Positions 26,752 through 35,147 of a DNA stretch of 64,000 bases are shown here, piece after piece (within the stretch, counting starts at the first letter, position 1; every line of letters begins with the position of its first letter). The position numbers were made by a program, and so were the translations under genes. Source of the DNA: Bacteroidota bacterium (GTDB lineage Bacteria; Bacteroidota; Ignavibacteria; Ignavibacteriales; Ignavibacteriaceae); NCBI GenBank assembly GCA_020161395.1, contig JAIUOE010000002.1, forward strand, positions 62,001-126,000, given 5' to 3'. Under the pieces are notes generated by a model. That model was not told the DNA's origin. It worked only from the letters and a program-made list of their open reading frames with translations, and did not search any database.

Positions 26752-27297
26752 ATGTCGAAATATTTTTCACTCGTTGCAATACTTGCAGTAGCTTTGTTAC
26801 TCGGTGGTTGCAAAAAAGCTGACAAACCTGCAGAAAAACCTGCTGATTCTGCTGCACCCAAAACTGAGAAACCTGTTGAAGGTGAAACATTTACAGATGA
26901 AGCCGCTCAGGTAAGTGTAGCTCTTCCCGCTGGATGGTACTATACTACTGACGAAAAAAGCATGACAGCGCACGCTCCTGACAGTCTTTTCGCTGTAAAC
27001 TTTGTTGTTCTCAAAGCTGACGAACTTGAAGCAGCAATGAAAGAACTCGACAAGTACCTCGGAAGTGATGTAAAAAACCTGAAGCTCGGTGAAGCAAAGG
27101 ATGAGGACATCAATGGTATGAAAGGCAGATCCATTGAAGGTACTGCTGATGGTCTCGAACTTTATCTGGGACTTATTGATACCCCTGCTGAAAAAACCAG
27201 TCTTTTCATCAACGCATGGGCAGCTCCTGAAGCTTTGAAAAAATATTCGAAAGAGCTTGACTATATATTCAAAAACATTAAGCCTGCCAAGAAATAA
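26752..27297 (+). CDS. Lipoprotein, tandem paralogue 2
   Basis: 181 residues. The signal peptide ends in lipobox LLGGC (C20), followed by a Lys/Pro/Ala/Glu-rich linker (residues 21-43), then the same domain as the neighbouring genes (GETFTDEAAQVSVALPAGW, NLKLGEAKDEDINGM, GLIDTPAEKTSL). The lipid anchor plus flexible linker would hold the domain off the membrane. GGAG precedes the ATG. Confidence 0.82.
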   Translation: MSKYFSLVAILAVALLLGGCKKADKPAEKPADSAAPKTEKPVEGETFTDEAAQVSVALPAGWYYTTDEKSMTAHAPDSLFAVNFVVLKADELEAAMKELDKYLGSDVKNLKLGEAKDEDINGMKGRSIEGTADGLELYLGLIDTPAEKTSLFINAWAAPEALKKYSKELDYIFKNIKPAKK

Positions 27298-27315
27298 TAA
27301 GCTTAATTGATTTTC

Positions 27316-27352
27316 AAACCGGATTGCTTAAATTAACAATCCGGTTTTTTTT
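27316..27352 (+). terminator. Terminator between paralogues 2 and 3
   Basis: An 11-bp perfect stem (AAACCGGATTG with its complement) and a T run, 19 nt after the paralogue 2 stop. It shows that the third paralogue needs its own promoter or depends on read-through. Confidence 0.85.
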
Positions 27353-27374
27353 GTCATTTTACACATGGAGTATT

Positions 27375-27923
27375 GTGCTTAGAGTATTTTCCTTTTCCAT
27401 ATTTTTCGCTTTGCTGGTTATTTTAAGCGGATGCGGGAAATCTGATTCCCCCGCCGACAGGTCATCTTCCGATTCTTCTTCTTTAAAAAGTGATGGACAG
27501 ATCGAAGCCGGCGAGACATATACCAATGAAGCGGCAAAAATGGATTTCCAGCTTCCCGCAGACTGGATACTCGAAACGGATGAACAAAACATCACAGCAT
27601 TCCCAAAGGAGGGAGGATTTCTCGTTCAGTTTTACATTCTGAATGTTGATAATCCCGATAAAGCAAAAGTTGAGGCATTAACGATATTAAACAGAGAGAT
27701 CTACAAACTTAAAACCGGGGAAATTGTTGACAGCGAGATTAACGGCTTAAATGCGAAGTTAATCTCAGGCAAATCGGAGGGTGTTCGTTTGATTTCCGGT
27801 ATTGTGGATACCCCTGCAGACAACACTTCGATACTGATAGCTGCCTGGGGATCTTCTGAAACAGTTGATAAATATGAGAATGAAGTCAATTCGATTATCA
27901 AAAATGTGACAGCAGCAAAATAA
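27375..27923 (+). CDS. Lipoprotein, tandem paralogue 3
   Basis: 182 residues from GTG at 27375. The frame is open from a TTG at 27324, but that codon lies in the terminator hairpin. The GTG is preceded by GGAG four bases away, as in the two sister genes, and gives a clean signal MLRVFSFSIFFALLVILSGC (lipobox ILSGC). A Ser/Asp-rich linker follows, then the shared domain (GETYTNEAAKMDFQLPADW, YKLKTGEIVDSEINGL, GIVDTPADNTSI). LPAGW has become LPADW. This is the most diverged of the three. Confidence 0.78.
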   Translation: MLRVFSFSIFFALLVILSGCGKSDSPADRSSSDSSSLKSDGQIEAGETYTNEAAKMDFQLPADWILETDEQNITAFPKEGGFLVQFYILNVDNPDKAKVEALTILNREIYKLKTGEIVDSEINGLNAKLISGKSEGVRLISGIVDTPADNTSILIAAWGSSETVDKYENEVNSIIKNVTAAK

Positions 27924-28004
27924 CCCCGAAGTTTATTTGCATCTGCTTTTGAACCGGAAGCCGGTAGAGATTGTTGTATAATAAACCAAAATAAAAGGAC
28001 ACTC

Positions 28005-28838
28005 ATGAAAAAAGCATCATCAATCATTCTTCTCACATTTTTTCTTGTCATCACTTCCCTTAACGCCCAGGCACCTGCTGTTCCGGCGGCTTCCCCTTTG
28101 GGTTCAGTCTATCAGGTTGTTGGAATAAGTGAAGTGACAGTAAAATACTCCCGCCCTTCTGTAAAAGGGAGACAAATTTTTGGCGGAGTGGTTCCGTTTG
28201 ACCAGGTATGGAGAACTGGCGCCAACTCAGCTACCACTATCGCGTTCACAAATGATGCAACCATCAGCGGGACCAAACTGGCTGCAGGAACTTATGGAAT
28301 ATTTACAATTCCCGGCAAAACAGAGTGGACAGTCATTCTCTCGAAGGACAACAACCTGTGGGGTTCCGGAAACTACAATCCCGGAAATGATGCACTTCGT
28401 TTCAAGGTCACACCTGAAAAAACAAGCAATGTGGAACTTCTCACCTTTAATTTCGAGTCAGTCGAAAGCGACAAAGCAAAACTGACCATCTCATGGGCAG
28501 ATGTGAAGATCAGTTTTGACATCGTCTTCGAGAGTCATAAAAACATCCTCGACAAGCTGAAAACCGATGTAAACTGGAGCACTTCATTCAGAGGAGCTGA
28601 TTATTTGTTAAAATCGGGCAAAGACCTCGACCTGGCAATGAAGTATATCGACATATCAATCATGATCGATGAAAACTATAACAATCTGAAGGTTAAGGCA
28701 CAATTGCTCGAGAAGGCAGGCAAGAAAAGTGAAGCGATTGCGACCATGCAGAAGGCACTGGATAAAGCCGCAACGATGAAAAATCCCCCTTTTGACCTTG
28801 ATGCAATGAAATCACTTCTGGAAAACTGGAAGAAATAG
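28005..28838 (+). CDS. DUF2911 domain secreted protein
   Basis: 277 residues. Signal peptide MKKASSIILLTFFLVITSLNAQ. Residues 27-185 match DUF2911: SPLGSVYQVVG, the YSRPSVKGRQIFGG and WRTGANSATTI motifs, and GTYGIFTIP. The tail (200-277) reads as a TPR-like helical pair (LAMKYIDISIMIDENYNN, KSEAIATMQKALDKAA). The family is common in Bacteroidota and has no known function. TATAAT lies about 30 nt upstream. Confidence 0.88.
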   Translation: MKKASSIILLTFFLVITSLNAQAPAVPAASPLGSVYQVVGISEVTVKYSRPSVKGRQIFGGVVPFDQVWRTGANSATTIAFTNDATISGTKLAAGTYGIFTIPGKTEWTVILSKDNNLWGSGNYNPGNDALRFKVTPEKTSNVELLTFNFESVESDKAKLTISWADVKISFDIVFESHKNILDKLKTDVNWSTSFRGADYLLKSGKDLDLAMKYIDISIMIDENYNNLKVKAQLLEKAGKKSEAIATMQKALDKAATMKNPPFDLDAMKSLLENWKK

Positions 28839-28846
28839 ATTAATAA

Positions 28847-28881
28847 AAAAAAGAGGCTGAACCAAACGGACAGCCTCTTTT
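28847..28881 (+). terminator. Terminator AAGAGGCTG/CAGCCTCTT
   Basis: Stem AAAAGAGGCTG with CAGCCTCTTTT, 11-nt loop, between convergent genes; A and T runs on both sides suggest it works on both strands. Shares the GGCTG/CAGCC core with 2872 and 59681. Confidence 0.85.
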
Positions 28882-28928
28882 GCGTTAGTATTCAATAAAC
28901 CCAAGGGGAAAACGGGAATCTTCGATCT

Positions 28929-29237
28929 TTAAAAATCGAAAATGTCATCCAGAAATCCACCTCTCTTCTTTTTCTTGTAACCGTATTCACCACTGTCATA
29001 ACTTCTGTCTTTCTCATATCCACGGTCTTTTTCTCTGTAGTCGGAATCCTTTTCACGGTAGGTCTCACGGCGGTCATCACTTCTGCTGCCTGCGGAAACC
29101 TGAGACGATCTCTCGATAATTTTATCGAGCTCACCTCTGTCAAGCCACACTCCGCGGCAATCGGGACAGTAGTCAATTTCCACACCTTCCCTGTTGGAAA
29201 TTAAAAGCTTTGTTTCTTTACATACCGGGCAATACAT
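28929..29237 (-). CDS. TFIIB-type zinc-ribbon protein with charged repeat tail
   Basis: 102 residues. The N-terminal 40 residues are a zf-TFIIB ribbon: C3-x2-C6 and C24-x2-C27, followed by GVWLDRGELDKII, the family signature. The rest is low-complexity and highly charged, with YREKDSDYREKD-like repeats, then a basic KKKKRGG patch and an acidic hydrophobic end LDDIFDF. No signal peptide. Probably cytoplasmic; nucleic-acid or protein binding is a guess. Confidence 0.85.
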   Translation of the reverse strand: MYCPVCKETKLLISNREGVEIDYCPDCRGVWLDRGELDKIIERSSQVSAGSRSDDRRETYREKDSDYREKDRGYEKDRSYDSGEYGYKKKKRGGFLDDIFDF

Positions 29238-29391
29238 ATATTGTTCTCCTTGTCGTTGTTGTCAATCCATTCCGGTCCTGCCGGATTAGAAGTGTAACAA
29301 TTAGAATGTCAATCTCGTTCAGTAATCGCTTAAAACTGCCGGCTTCTCTTCGAAAAATCCACAGGCGGAAAAACCTTGCGTAATACCGGCG

Positions 29392-30930
29392 TTATATATA
29401 CTTCTTTGCCTTTTTCCAGAGCTCCTTAAAAGGATATTTTAGCCTCTTGGCAACCCAGATGTTCAGGTTATTCTCATAAGGCATGGAATATTTCGCTGTA
29501 TGGACTCCTTTGAGTTCCGGATTAATTGCATAGGTTTTCACATCCTCCTCAGAGTCACCCAGCGAAATATACATATCATACTCCTCCCTCGGCACACCCC
29601 ACAACCAGTAACTGTTGTGTTCAGTCGTACAGTAAGGAAGATTGTATTTCCGTCCGATCACATTGATTGCACTCGCCTCTCCGTAGTTGTTTGCCACAAT
29701 AAGAATTGAAAGCGTGTCTTTCCCCGGAATTGAGTCCACAACTTTTCTGACCGATTCCACAAGCTCCTCCCACCCGTGCATGTCAGCATAAAACTGATGA
29801 AGCTCTGTCAGTTTATGCCCCTCGTTCGATTGCGGATTTAAACCCGTTAACCTGAAATATTTGATTGTGTCTTCGACTTTTAGAACCGGCACCACCACGG
29901 GGATGGCAATAATTCCCATTCCGATTATCAAAACGGGCAGCGCAAATTTCACGGGGTAGAACACCAGTTTCGATACATTGAGTTTCGATTCAAGAAATAC
30001 TGCCCCAAGAGCAATAAGTGCGGGATAAGCGGCACCCAGATACTCAGCCTTTGAATGTGAATTAACCAGCAAAATCATTAGTGTAGTCAGCCATATTACC
30101 GCCGGTGCCATATCTTTCCTCCCCGCAGGATTGAATGTCGAATACCACACTCCGCAAAATGCCAAAACAATCGCGAATGGACTCATGAGCATCAACTGAT
30201 CCATGAGGAACTGCACCCGGGTAATTTGTGAGTACTTCATTTCCACGGCATTTCGCATGAATTCGAGATGAGCGAAATCGTTGAACACATTCCAGACAAT
30301 GTAAGGAGAGAAAATTATAAGCGCAATTACCCCCGAAATCCATGGATAAGGCGTTTTCAACAGTTTTCTTTTGTCACTGACAAGAAGAGCAGCAAAAAAT
30401 CCGGCGATCAACCAGGCGATGCTTATTTTATTCAGCATTCCGAATCCTGCCACAATTCCCCAAACAATAAACTTTTTATTCTGCGGTTCCTGAATCAGAT
30501 CAACTGCCAGATACGAGAGAAGTGCCCAGAAGAACCAGTCGATAAAATTCATTGAATAGACCGAATTCATCCCCATAAAAATCGGCATCAAAGAAACTGT
30601 AATCGCCGTAAGAAACATCGCAAAACTCCCACCACCCGTTTTCTGAGCAGTTTTACACGATAAAAATACAACCACTGCGGAAAAAACCGCCGGTACAATT
30701 CTTATCACACCAACAGAATCTCCAAAGACTGAAGTAATCAACCATAGCAGCCAGATCGAAAGTGGCGGATGATCGACATAGCCAAAATCCAGATGCCGCG
30801 TTGACTCAAGGTAGTAAAGCTCATCCCGAAAGTAGGAAAATCCGCCAAACAAAATCGCGTAAAGGTGGACAATCAGTGTTATCGAGGATAAAACAAGTAT
30901 TAAACGGTTTTTTGTTATTGTCGCTGGCAT
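29392..30930 (-). CDS. Glycosyltransferase family 39 (ArnT/PMT-like)
   Basis: 512 residues. A polytopic membrane enzyme with about ten helices in the first 350 residues and a C-terminal periplasmic domain. The first loop carries the catalytic Asp-Glu: FRDELYYL (D36, E37), then YVDHPPLSIW (D53, H54). Family members move a sugar from a polyprenyl-phosphate donor to lipid or protein on the outer face of the inner membrane. Monocistronic; acceptor unknown. Confidence 0.88.
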   Translation of the reverse strand: MPATITKNRLILVLSSITLIVHLYAILFGGFSYFRDELYYLESTRHLDFGYVDHPPLSIWLLWLITSVFGDSVGVIRIVPAVFSAVVVFLSCKTAQKTGGGSFAMFLTAITVSLMPIFMGMNSVYSMNFIDWFFWALLSYLAVDLIQEPQNKKFIVWGIVAGFGMLNKISIAWLIAGFFAALLVSDKRKLLKTPYPWISGVIALIIFSPYIVWNVFNDFAHLEFMRNAVEMKYSQITRVQFLMDQLMLMSPFAIVLAFCGVWYSTFNPAGRKDMAPAVIWLTTLMILLVNSHSKAEYLGAAYPALIALGAVFLESKLNVSKLVFYPVKFALPVLIIGMGIIAIPVVVPVLKVEDTIKYFRLTGLNPQSNEGHKLTELHQFYADMHGWEELVESVRKVVDSIPGKDTLSILIVANNYGEASAINVIGRKYNLPYCTTEHNSYWLWGVPREEYDMYISLGDSEEDVKTYAINPELKGVHTAKYSMPYENNLNIWVAKRLKYPFKELWKKAKKYI

Positions 30931-31037
30931 AATTTTATTCGATTTATTTTCGCAAATTTACGATTTTGCTTGCTAATTCAATCATAATGGTCTACTTCCA
31001 CTCATCCAGGTGATGGAACCTTGCATTATTTCTAAAG

Positions 31038-32279
31038 CTATTTTAACAAAACCATTTTCTTCAATTCTGAATACCCCCCACCTGAAAGCCGGCAAAAATA
31101 TACACCTGAGGGTAATGAAGTACCGTCAAATTGATAGCTATGCTGACCTGCCGGCAAACCGCTTAAAAATTCCTCTGAAATGAGTACACCTTCACAATTG
31201 TAGAAGCTTAATCGGACATCCGTGGACTTGCTCAGAATGAAATTCAGCGTTGTCACCGGATTAAACGGATTGGGATAATTCTGACCCAATTTTATCTCAT
31301 CCGGTGTTGCCGCAGGCTCTTCCACAGAAGTTGGAAGATCATCACAGGTAAGAAAATGCGGTGTACCGCCATAATCATTTCTCCAGATCGAATCTTTCTC
31401 ACCTAAAGTAGCCCAGACAATCTTCCCGCTTGCCGCCAACACATTTAATGAATCGATAAGACTGCTGATTTTTGCGAGATATGAGGGTTTGAAATCTCTT
31501 TGGTTAATCATTATCGTTGCAGTGTAAAAATTACCGGACGGTAATGTTCCATTCGCTATGGCGTTAAGCATCCCGTTGAGAGTGTTAAGATTGTCTGTAA
31601 TCTCAGTGGTATCGGTCACCTGATTGTGACAGGCATTTCCGAGTAACCGTACTCTTTTTGTCGGATCATGTGTCATCAGATTCCATGCACCTGCTGGTCT
31701 CCATGAACCAAATGCATTGAGATCTCCATTATGGAACATCCCTTTTGTTGCACATCCCCAGACTATATCCGGTTTCCAGATTTTCAGCGGGAATTTCTGG
31801 CCTCGAAGTCCCCCTTCAAAAAGGAGCCAGCTCTTAAGTCCAACTGTGTCATTCCATAAAAATCCTCCGACAATTTTTGAATCCGTAACACCACAGTCGG
31901 CTATTAACTTGGCGATATCCGCATAATTATATCCGTCTGACAGATGAGAATGAGCATCCACCTGAATTCTTTGCTGACTGTCCTCGGACAACCACTTCAG
32001 AATATTCTTGCCCCCAGTTGCAGAATCATTCCCCTTATCAAAATTCAATACGCCGTTTAAGAATCTCCAGTCTGCCTGAAAGTTATATTTGGCGCCTTTT
32101 GACTTCACTGTGTTGGCTAACTCCACTATATGGCTTCTGACCTGCATGAATCCGACACTGTCAGTGTCATAGAGTACCGGATCGGTCACTTCATTATGCG
32201 ATGTTATGTTGACATAGACTGGTGTTTGTGCATGAAGTGATGCTACGATTAAAAGAAGGATTGTAACTCGCGTAAACAT
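31038..32279 (-). CDS. T9SS-sorted protein, possible deacetylase-like fold
   Basis: 413 residues. Signal peptide MFTRVTILLLIVASLHAQ. The body opens with a strand segment PVYVNITSHNE, then KSKGAKYNFQADWRFL and RIQVDAHSHLSDGYNY, spaced like the first strands and His motif of NodB polysaccharide deacetylases but without their canonical residues (weak inference). The linker runs PTSVEEPAATP. The C-terminal 87 residues are the type IX sorting domain, with NYPNPFNP at 334. Probably co-transcribed with the larger gene 11 nt upstream, which has the same layout. Confidence 0.8.
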   Translation of the reverse strand: MFTRVTILLLIVASLHAQTPVYVNITSHNEVTDPVLYDTDSVGFMQVRSHIVELANTVKSKGAKYNFQADWRFLNGVLNFDKGNDSATGGKNILKWLSEDSQQRIQVDAHSHLSDGYNYADIAKLIADCGVTDSKIVGGFLWNDTVGLKSWLLFEGGLRGQKFPLKIWKPDIVWGCATKGMFHNGDLNAFGSWRPAGAWNLMTHDPTKRVRLLGNACHNQVTDTTEITDNLNTLNGMLNAIANGTLPSGNFYTATIMINQRDFKPSYLAKISSLIDSLNVLAASGKIVWATLGEKDSIWRNDYGGTPHFLTCDDLPTSVEEPAATPDEIKLGQNYPNPFNPVTTLNFILSKSTDVRLSFYNCEGVLISEEFLSGLPAGQHSYQFDGTSLPSGVYFCRLSGGGYSELKKMVLLK

Positions 32280-32290
32280 TCGTGATTCCT

Positions 32291-34198
32291 TTATTTGATT
32301 AAAATTGCTTTTTTGATAATGCTAGTGTTGTTAAATGAAAATCTGAAGAAATAGACACCCGATGCCATTCCGTTTCCGTTAAAATTGTAAACAAACTCCG
32401 GATTGTCGGATGTAATTTGCTCACTCTTTATCAAATTTCCACTGATATCATGAATACTGACCCGGCAATTCCCTCCATTCACCATTTCTATTCTGAAGCT
32501 TGTGGAGGGATTGAAGGGATTGGGGTAATTCTGTGATACTTTAAAATCCCCTGGGAGAACCGGATTTTCCCTTTCCACACCGGTTACTGAAATTCTTCTC
32601 GCCGGCTTTTCTCCCCATTTTACGGGGTTTTGGTACACAGTTTTATTCGTGTATGAGATACTTTTGGGGGTAACTGTTCCGATTGTTCCGGTTTCGTATA
32701 TATTTTTGAGTGCCGATGCTGCAATAAACAGATACTCCAAAGGATTTGCCGGAGGGAATCCGTTTGTAACAACGCTGGAAGGTATTCGAGAGAGATATTT
32801 GTTGCCGGTCGCATAATAACTGAACAGCGAGTCGTTGAAGGCAACTCCTTTTCTGATTGAAAGTGAATCTACGGAACCAACTGAAGAGAGATTAACAACC
32901 GTTGTATCAAATGGTCCGTTTATATCCGCTGTAGTAACACTCCCCGGAAGTGAACCCGTGCTTAAGTAGCCTGCCAGTGATTTGGTGATGGTAAAGTAAG
33001 CATCGGCGATTGAAAAATAATCTCCGGAGAGGCTGAAAAAGCGGGGTGGAAAATTGACAGGATTTGAAGCAGCGATAATTCTGGAGAGTTCATAAATCTG
33101 GTTTATGGAAACACTTCTCTCGATGTCAGGCGATATTAAGGTGTTAAGATCTTTCATAATAAAGGTCTTTATATGGGGATTCCCGGCAGCAGTAGCGACG
33201 AGGGAGTCATAATAACTCCATAATCTTTCTTCCTGTTGCTCGCTGTTGGTTCTGATCCAGAAGGATGTCCGGCTGGTATCAAACGGCGCCTGCAAAGGGA
33301 CTGTCGACATCGAATCAGAATAATAGCAGGCGCGCCAGGGAGGCAGATTAAAATGAAAATCTGTTTCATGAATTATGGCATTGGCAAAATTCAACTTCGT
33401 GTTGTTGATCGAGTTCATCTTTGATGTCAGGTACGCGGCTGGTGAATAGTACGGCTCATCCGGAGTACCGATCATCTCCCACCAAAACTCATCATCGGTT
33501 TGTGAACCCGCTGTCCAACGGGTAATACTGAAATCGACGGGACGAACGAGCAGACCTTGTGAATAAAAAAGGGGGTAATCTGCATCAGAACCTTCTTCAT
33601 GAAACAGAAGCACTCCCTTTGCCCCCATACTTTTACAAGCAATCAGATCAGCCCTTCCAAAATTGGATGTGGGTCCACTCTCCCCCGTAGATACGGTGAA
33701 AGGTGATTCATCAAATATTTCCGATACCGACTTGTAACCACCTGTGAAAGCAGTTTTATATCCGCCTGTTACCAGATCAAGCCGGTATTTTTCATATGAA
33801 TCAAGCACACTCACTAAAGTATCAAGCGGTTTTTTACTTAAATTGTTAATGTAAGATGACTTAAACGAAAGGATATGTGGTGCCCGGTGATGAAGATTTA
33901 TCCCCATACCCAATATTTTTAATGAATCCGGAAACCACGGATAGAACTGAACAATGTTTGTAACCAATTGCTCAACAAAATAAAAATCAGCTCTCACACC
34001 ATATTTGTTAAAAATGTGAGCAGCCCGCATCAAAGTTTTGCACGACTGTTCCGGTTCAGTAAAATCGTGTGCGTTAACCACAAAATTCAAATAAAGGTAA
34101 CGATCACCATCCTTCTCTCTTTGATTGATAACAGTTTGAGCAAATATTTGCAGGGAAAGAATTAAACCGGTTAAAACAAATATTAAAAGACTCTTCAT
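32291..34198 (-). CDS. T9SS-sorted protein, possible deacetylase-like fold (large)
   Basis: 635 residues. Signal peptide MKSLLIFVLTGLILSLQIFAQ. The N-terminal region has YLYLNFVVNAHDF, then HIFNKYGVRADFYFVEQLV and GMGINLHHRAPH: strand, helix and His-rich positions in the order seen in NodB-type deacetylases, but not a clear family match. A long middle region (about 230-540) is unassigned. The last 84 residues are the type IX sorting domain, with NYPNPFNP at 557. First gene of a two-gene unit. Confidence 0.8.
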   Translation of the reverse strand: MKSLLIFVLTGLILSLQIFAQTVINQREKDGDRYLYLNFVVNAHDFTEPEQSCKTLMRAAHIFNKYGVRADFYFVEQLVTNIVQFYPWFPDSLKILGMGINLHHRAPHILSFKSSYINNLSKKPLDTLVSVLDSYEKYRLDLVTGGYKTAFTGGYKSVSEIFDESPFTVSTGESGPTSNFGRADLIACKSMGAKGVLLFHEEGSDADYPLFYSQGLLVRPVDFSITRWTAGSQTDDEFWWEMIGTPDEPYYSPAAYLTSKMNSINNTKLNFANAIIHETDFHFNLPPWRACYYSDSMSTVPLQAPFDTSRTSFWIRTNSEQQEERLWSYYDSLVATAAGNPHIKTFIMKDLNTLISPDIERSVSINQIYELSRIIAASNPVNFPPRFFSLSGDYFSIADAYFTITKSLAGYLSTGSLPGSVTTADINGPFDTTVVNLSSVGSVDSLSIRKGVAFNDSLFSYYATGNKYLSRIPSSVVTNGFPPANPLEYLFIAASALKNIYETGTIGTVTPKSISYTNKTVYQNPVKWGEKPARRISVTGVERENPVLPGDFKVSQNYPNPFNPSTSFRIEMVNGGNCRVSIHDISGNLIKSEQITSDNPEFVYNFNGNGMASGVYFFRFSFNNTSIIKKAILIK

Positions 34199-34322
34199 AT
34201 ATTTCTCCTTTTTTGAATTTCGGACACACTAATTTCAGTAATGGTTTAATCACTAATCATGATTCGAGGCACAATGTGACGATGATCATATGCAGGCATG
34301 TGAGAGGTTCGCAAAATATTCC

Positions 34323-34353
34323 TTGAAAAATAACCGATTTTTTCGTAAATTTG
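34323..34353 (+). promoter_or_regulatory. Promoter of tRNA-Gly
   Basis: TTGAAA (34323-34328), 17 bp, TAAATT (34346-34351); the -7 region extends to TAAATTTG, the Bacteroidetes TAnnTTTG form. It ends 9 nt before the tRNA. Confidence 0.6.
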
Positions 34354-34362
34354 GATTCACAA

Positions 34363-34435
34363 GCGAGCGTAACTCAGTCGGTAGAGTGTCAGCTTCCCAA
34401 GCTGAATGTCGCGGGTTCGAATCCCGTCGCTCGCT
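34363..34435 (+). tRNA. tRNA-Gly (anticodon CCC)
   Basis: A 73-nt cloverleaf: acceptor GCGAGCG/CGCTCGC, anticodon stem TCAGC/GCTGA, loop TTCCCAA giving anticodon CCC, and T arm GCGGG-TTCGAAT-CCCGT. Discriminator T; CCA not encoded. Confidence 0.95.
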
Positions 34436-34466
34436 CAAAGTTTTTTAAATATTTTAGCAAAAAGAC

Positions 34467-34497
34467 TTGTATAAATTCGCAAAAATCGCTAAATTTA
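34467..34497 (+). promoter_or_regulatory. Promoter of tRNA-Val
   Basis: TTGTAT (34467-34472), 17 bp, TAAATT (34490-34495) within TAAATTTA, 21 nt before the tRNA. Same spacing and -7 box as the tRNA-Gly promoter. Confidence 0.55.
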
Positions 34498-34518
34498 CAG
34501 TCTAAAATTTTTGAAATC

Positions 34519-34593
34519 GGGCGTTTAGCTCAGTCGGTTCAGAGCATCTGCCTTACAAGCAGAGGGTCCGGGGTTCGAATCCCTGAACGCCCA
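34519..34593 (+). tRNA. tRNA-Val (anticodon TAC), element integration site
   Basis: A 75-nt cloverleaf: acceptor GGGCGTT/AACGCCC, anticodon stem TCTGC/GCAGA, loop CTTACAA giving anticodon TAC, and T arm CCGGGG-TTCGAAT-CCCTG. From position 34551 (anticodon loop) onward, the tRNA and its terminator are copied again at 35581, as expected when a tyrosine-recombinase element integrates in a tRNA gene and rebuilds its 3' end. Confidence 0.95.
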
Positions 34594-34690
34594 CAAAAAA
34601 GCCTCAAAACAGCGTGTTTTGGGGCTTTTGTCGTTTTAAATGGTTTTGGAATATCCTCTTATATAGTCATAATTTGCTAAATTTTGCCTG
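34551..34690 (+). repeat. tRNA-Val 3' attachment-like repeat, copy 1
   Basis: 140 bp running from the tRNA-Val anticodon loop through its terminator. It matches 35581-35720 with two mismatches (34565 G/T, 34651 T/G). By the usual logic of tRNA-site integration this copy is the one carried in by the element. Confidence 0.85.
34597..34629 (+). terminator. tRNA-Val terminator, copy 1
   Basis: Stem GCCTCAAAACA with TGTTTTGGGGC (one T-G wobble), 3-nt loop, followed by TTTT. Lies inside the repeated 140-bp block. Confidence 0.85.
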
Positions 34691-34713
34691 AATTGACCTG
34701 GATTTTTGGGGTG

Positions 34714-34734
34714 ACCGCAACAAAACCGCAACAC
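34714..34734 (+). repeat. Direct repeat ACCGCAACA x2, arm-site-like
   Basis: ACCGCAACAAA followed directly by ACCGCAACAC, period 11 nt, 23 bp beyond the repeat block. It occupies the same relative place as the 12-nt repeat behind copy 2. It resembles integrase arm-binding sites; function inferred. The rest of 34691-34925 has no gene, only a small hairpin ACGACT/AGTCGT at 34794-34811. Confidence 0.5.
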
Positions 34735-34925
34735 TAAATCGACAGAAAACGCGTGCGTAATTTCTTATTTACACAGATTTTAGCAAAAAGAACACGACTT
34801 TTGGGAGTCGTATTTAGTTTATGCGAATCTACTTTTTTCTGAACCTAAACAAGAGCTATGTATTTATTATATTGTGTGTGAAATTTACCGGTTTTAGATG
34901 TATTTTATTCTAATGAGATTTATTT

Positions 34926-35147
34926 ATGAAATATGATGATATCATAACAATTCAAAGCGAAAAACGATTTGGTAAACCTTGCGTAAGAGATACCAGAATC
35001 AGCGTCTATGATGTATTGAGCTGGCTTGCTTCAGGGATGACGATGCAGGAGATACTTGAAGATTTCCCGGAGTTAACGCACGAGGATATACTTGCATGTC
35101 TGGCTTTTGCTGCTGAGAGAGAACATCGGATTAAAATTGCGATATGA
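34926..35147 (+). CDS. DUF433 antitoxin-like protein
   Basis: 73 residues. Matches DUF433: KRFGKPCVRDTRISVYDVLSWLASGM, then EILEDFPELTHEDILACLAFA, a winged/HTH-like DNA-binding fold. DUF433 proteins pair with PIN-like DUF5615 proteins as toxin-antitoxin modules, and here the partner follows with a four-base ATGA overlap. Likely neutralises and autoregulates the pair. It is one of only two genes between the duplicated tRNA-Val ends. Confidence 0.9.
   Translation: MKYDDIITIQSEKRFGKPCVRDTRISVYDVLSWLASGMTMQEILEDFPELTHEDILACLAFAAEREHRIKIAI

Noticed and set aside
27324-27374. TTG at 27324 as start of the third paralogue
   Set aside because: It sits in the terminator hairpin of the previous gene; GTG 27375 has a ribosome site and a clean signal peptide.
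34351-34680. A 109-residue frame running through both tRNA genes
   Set aside because: It is made of tRNA and terminator sequence; not a protein gene.
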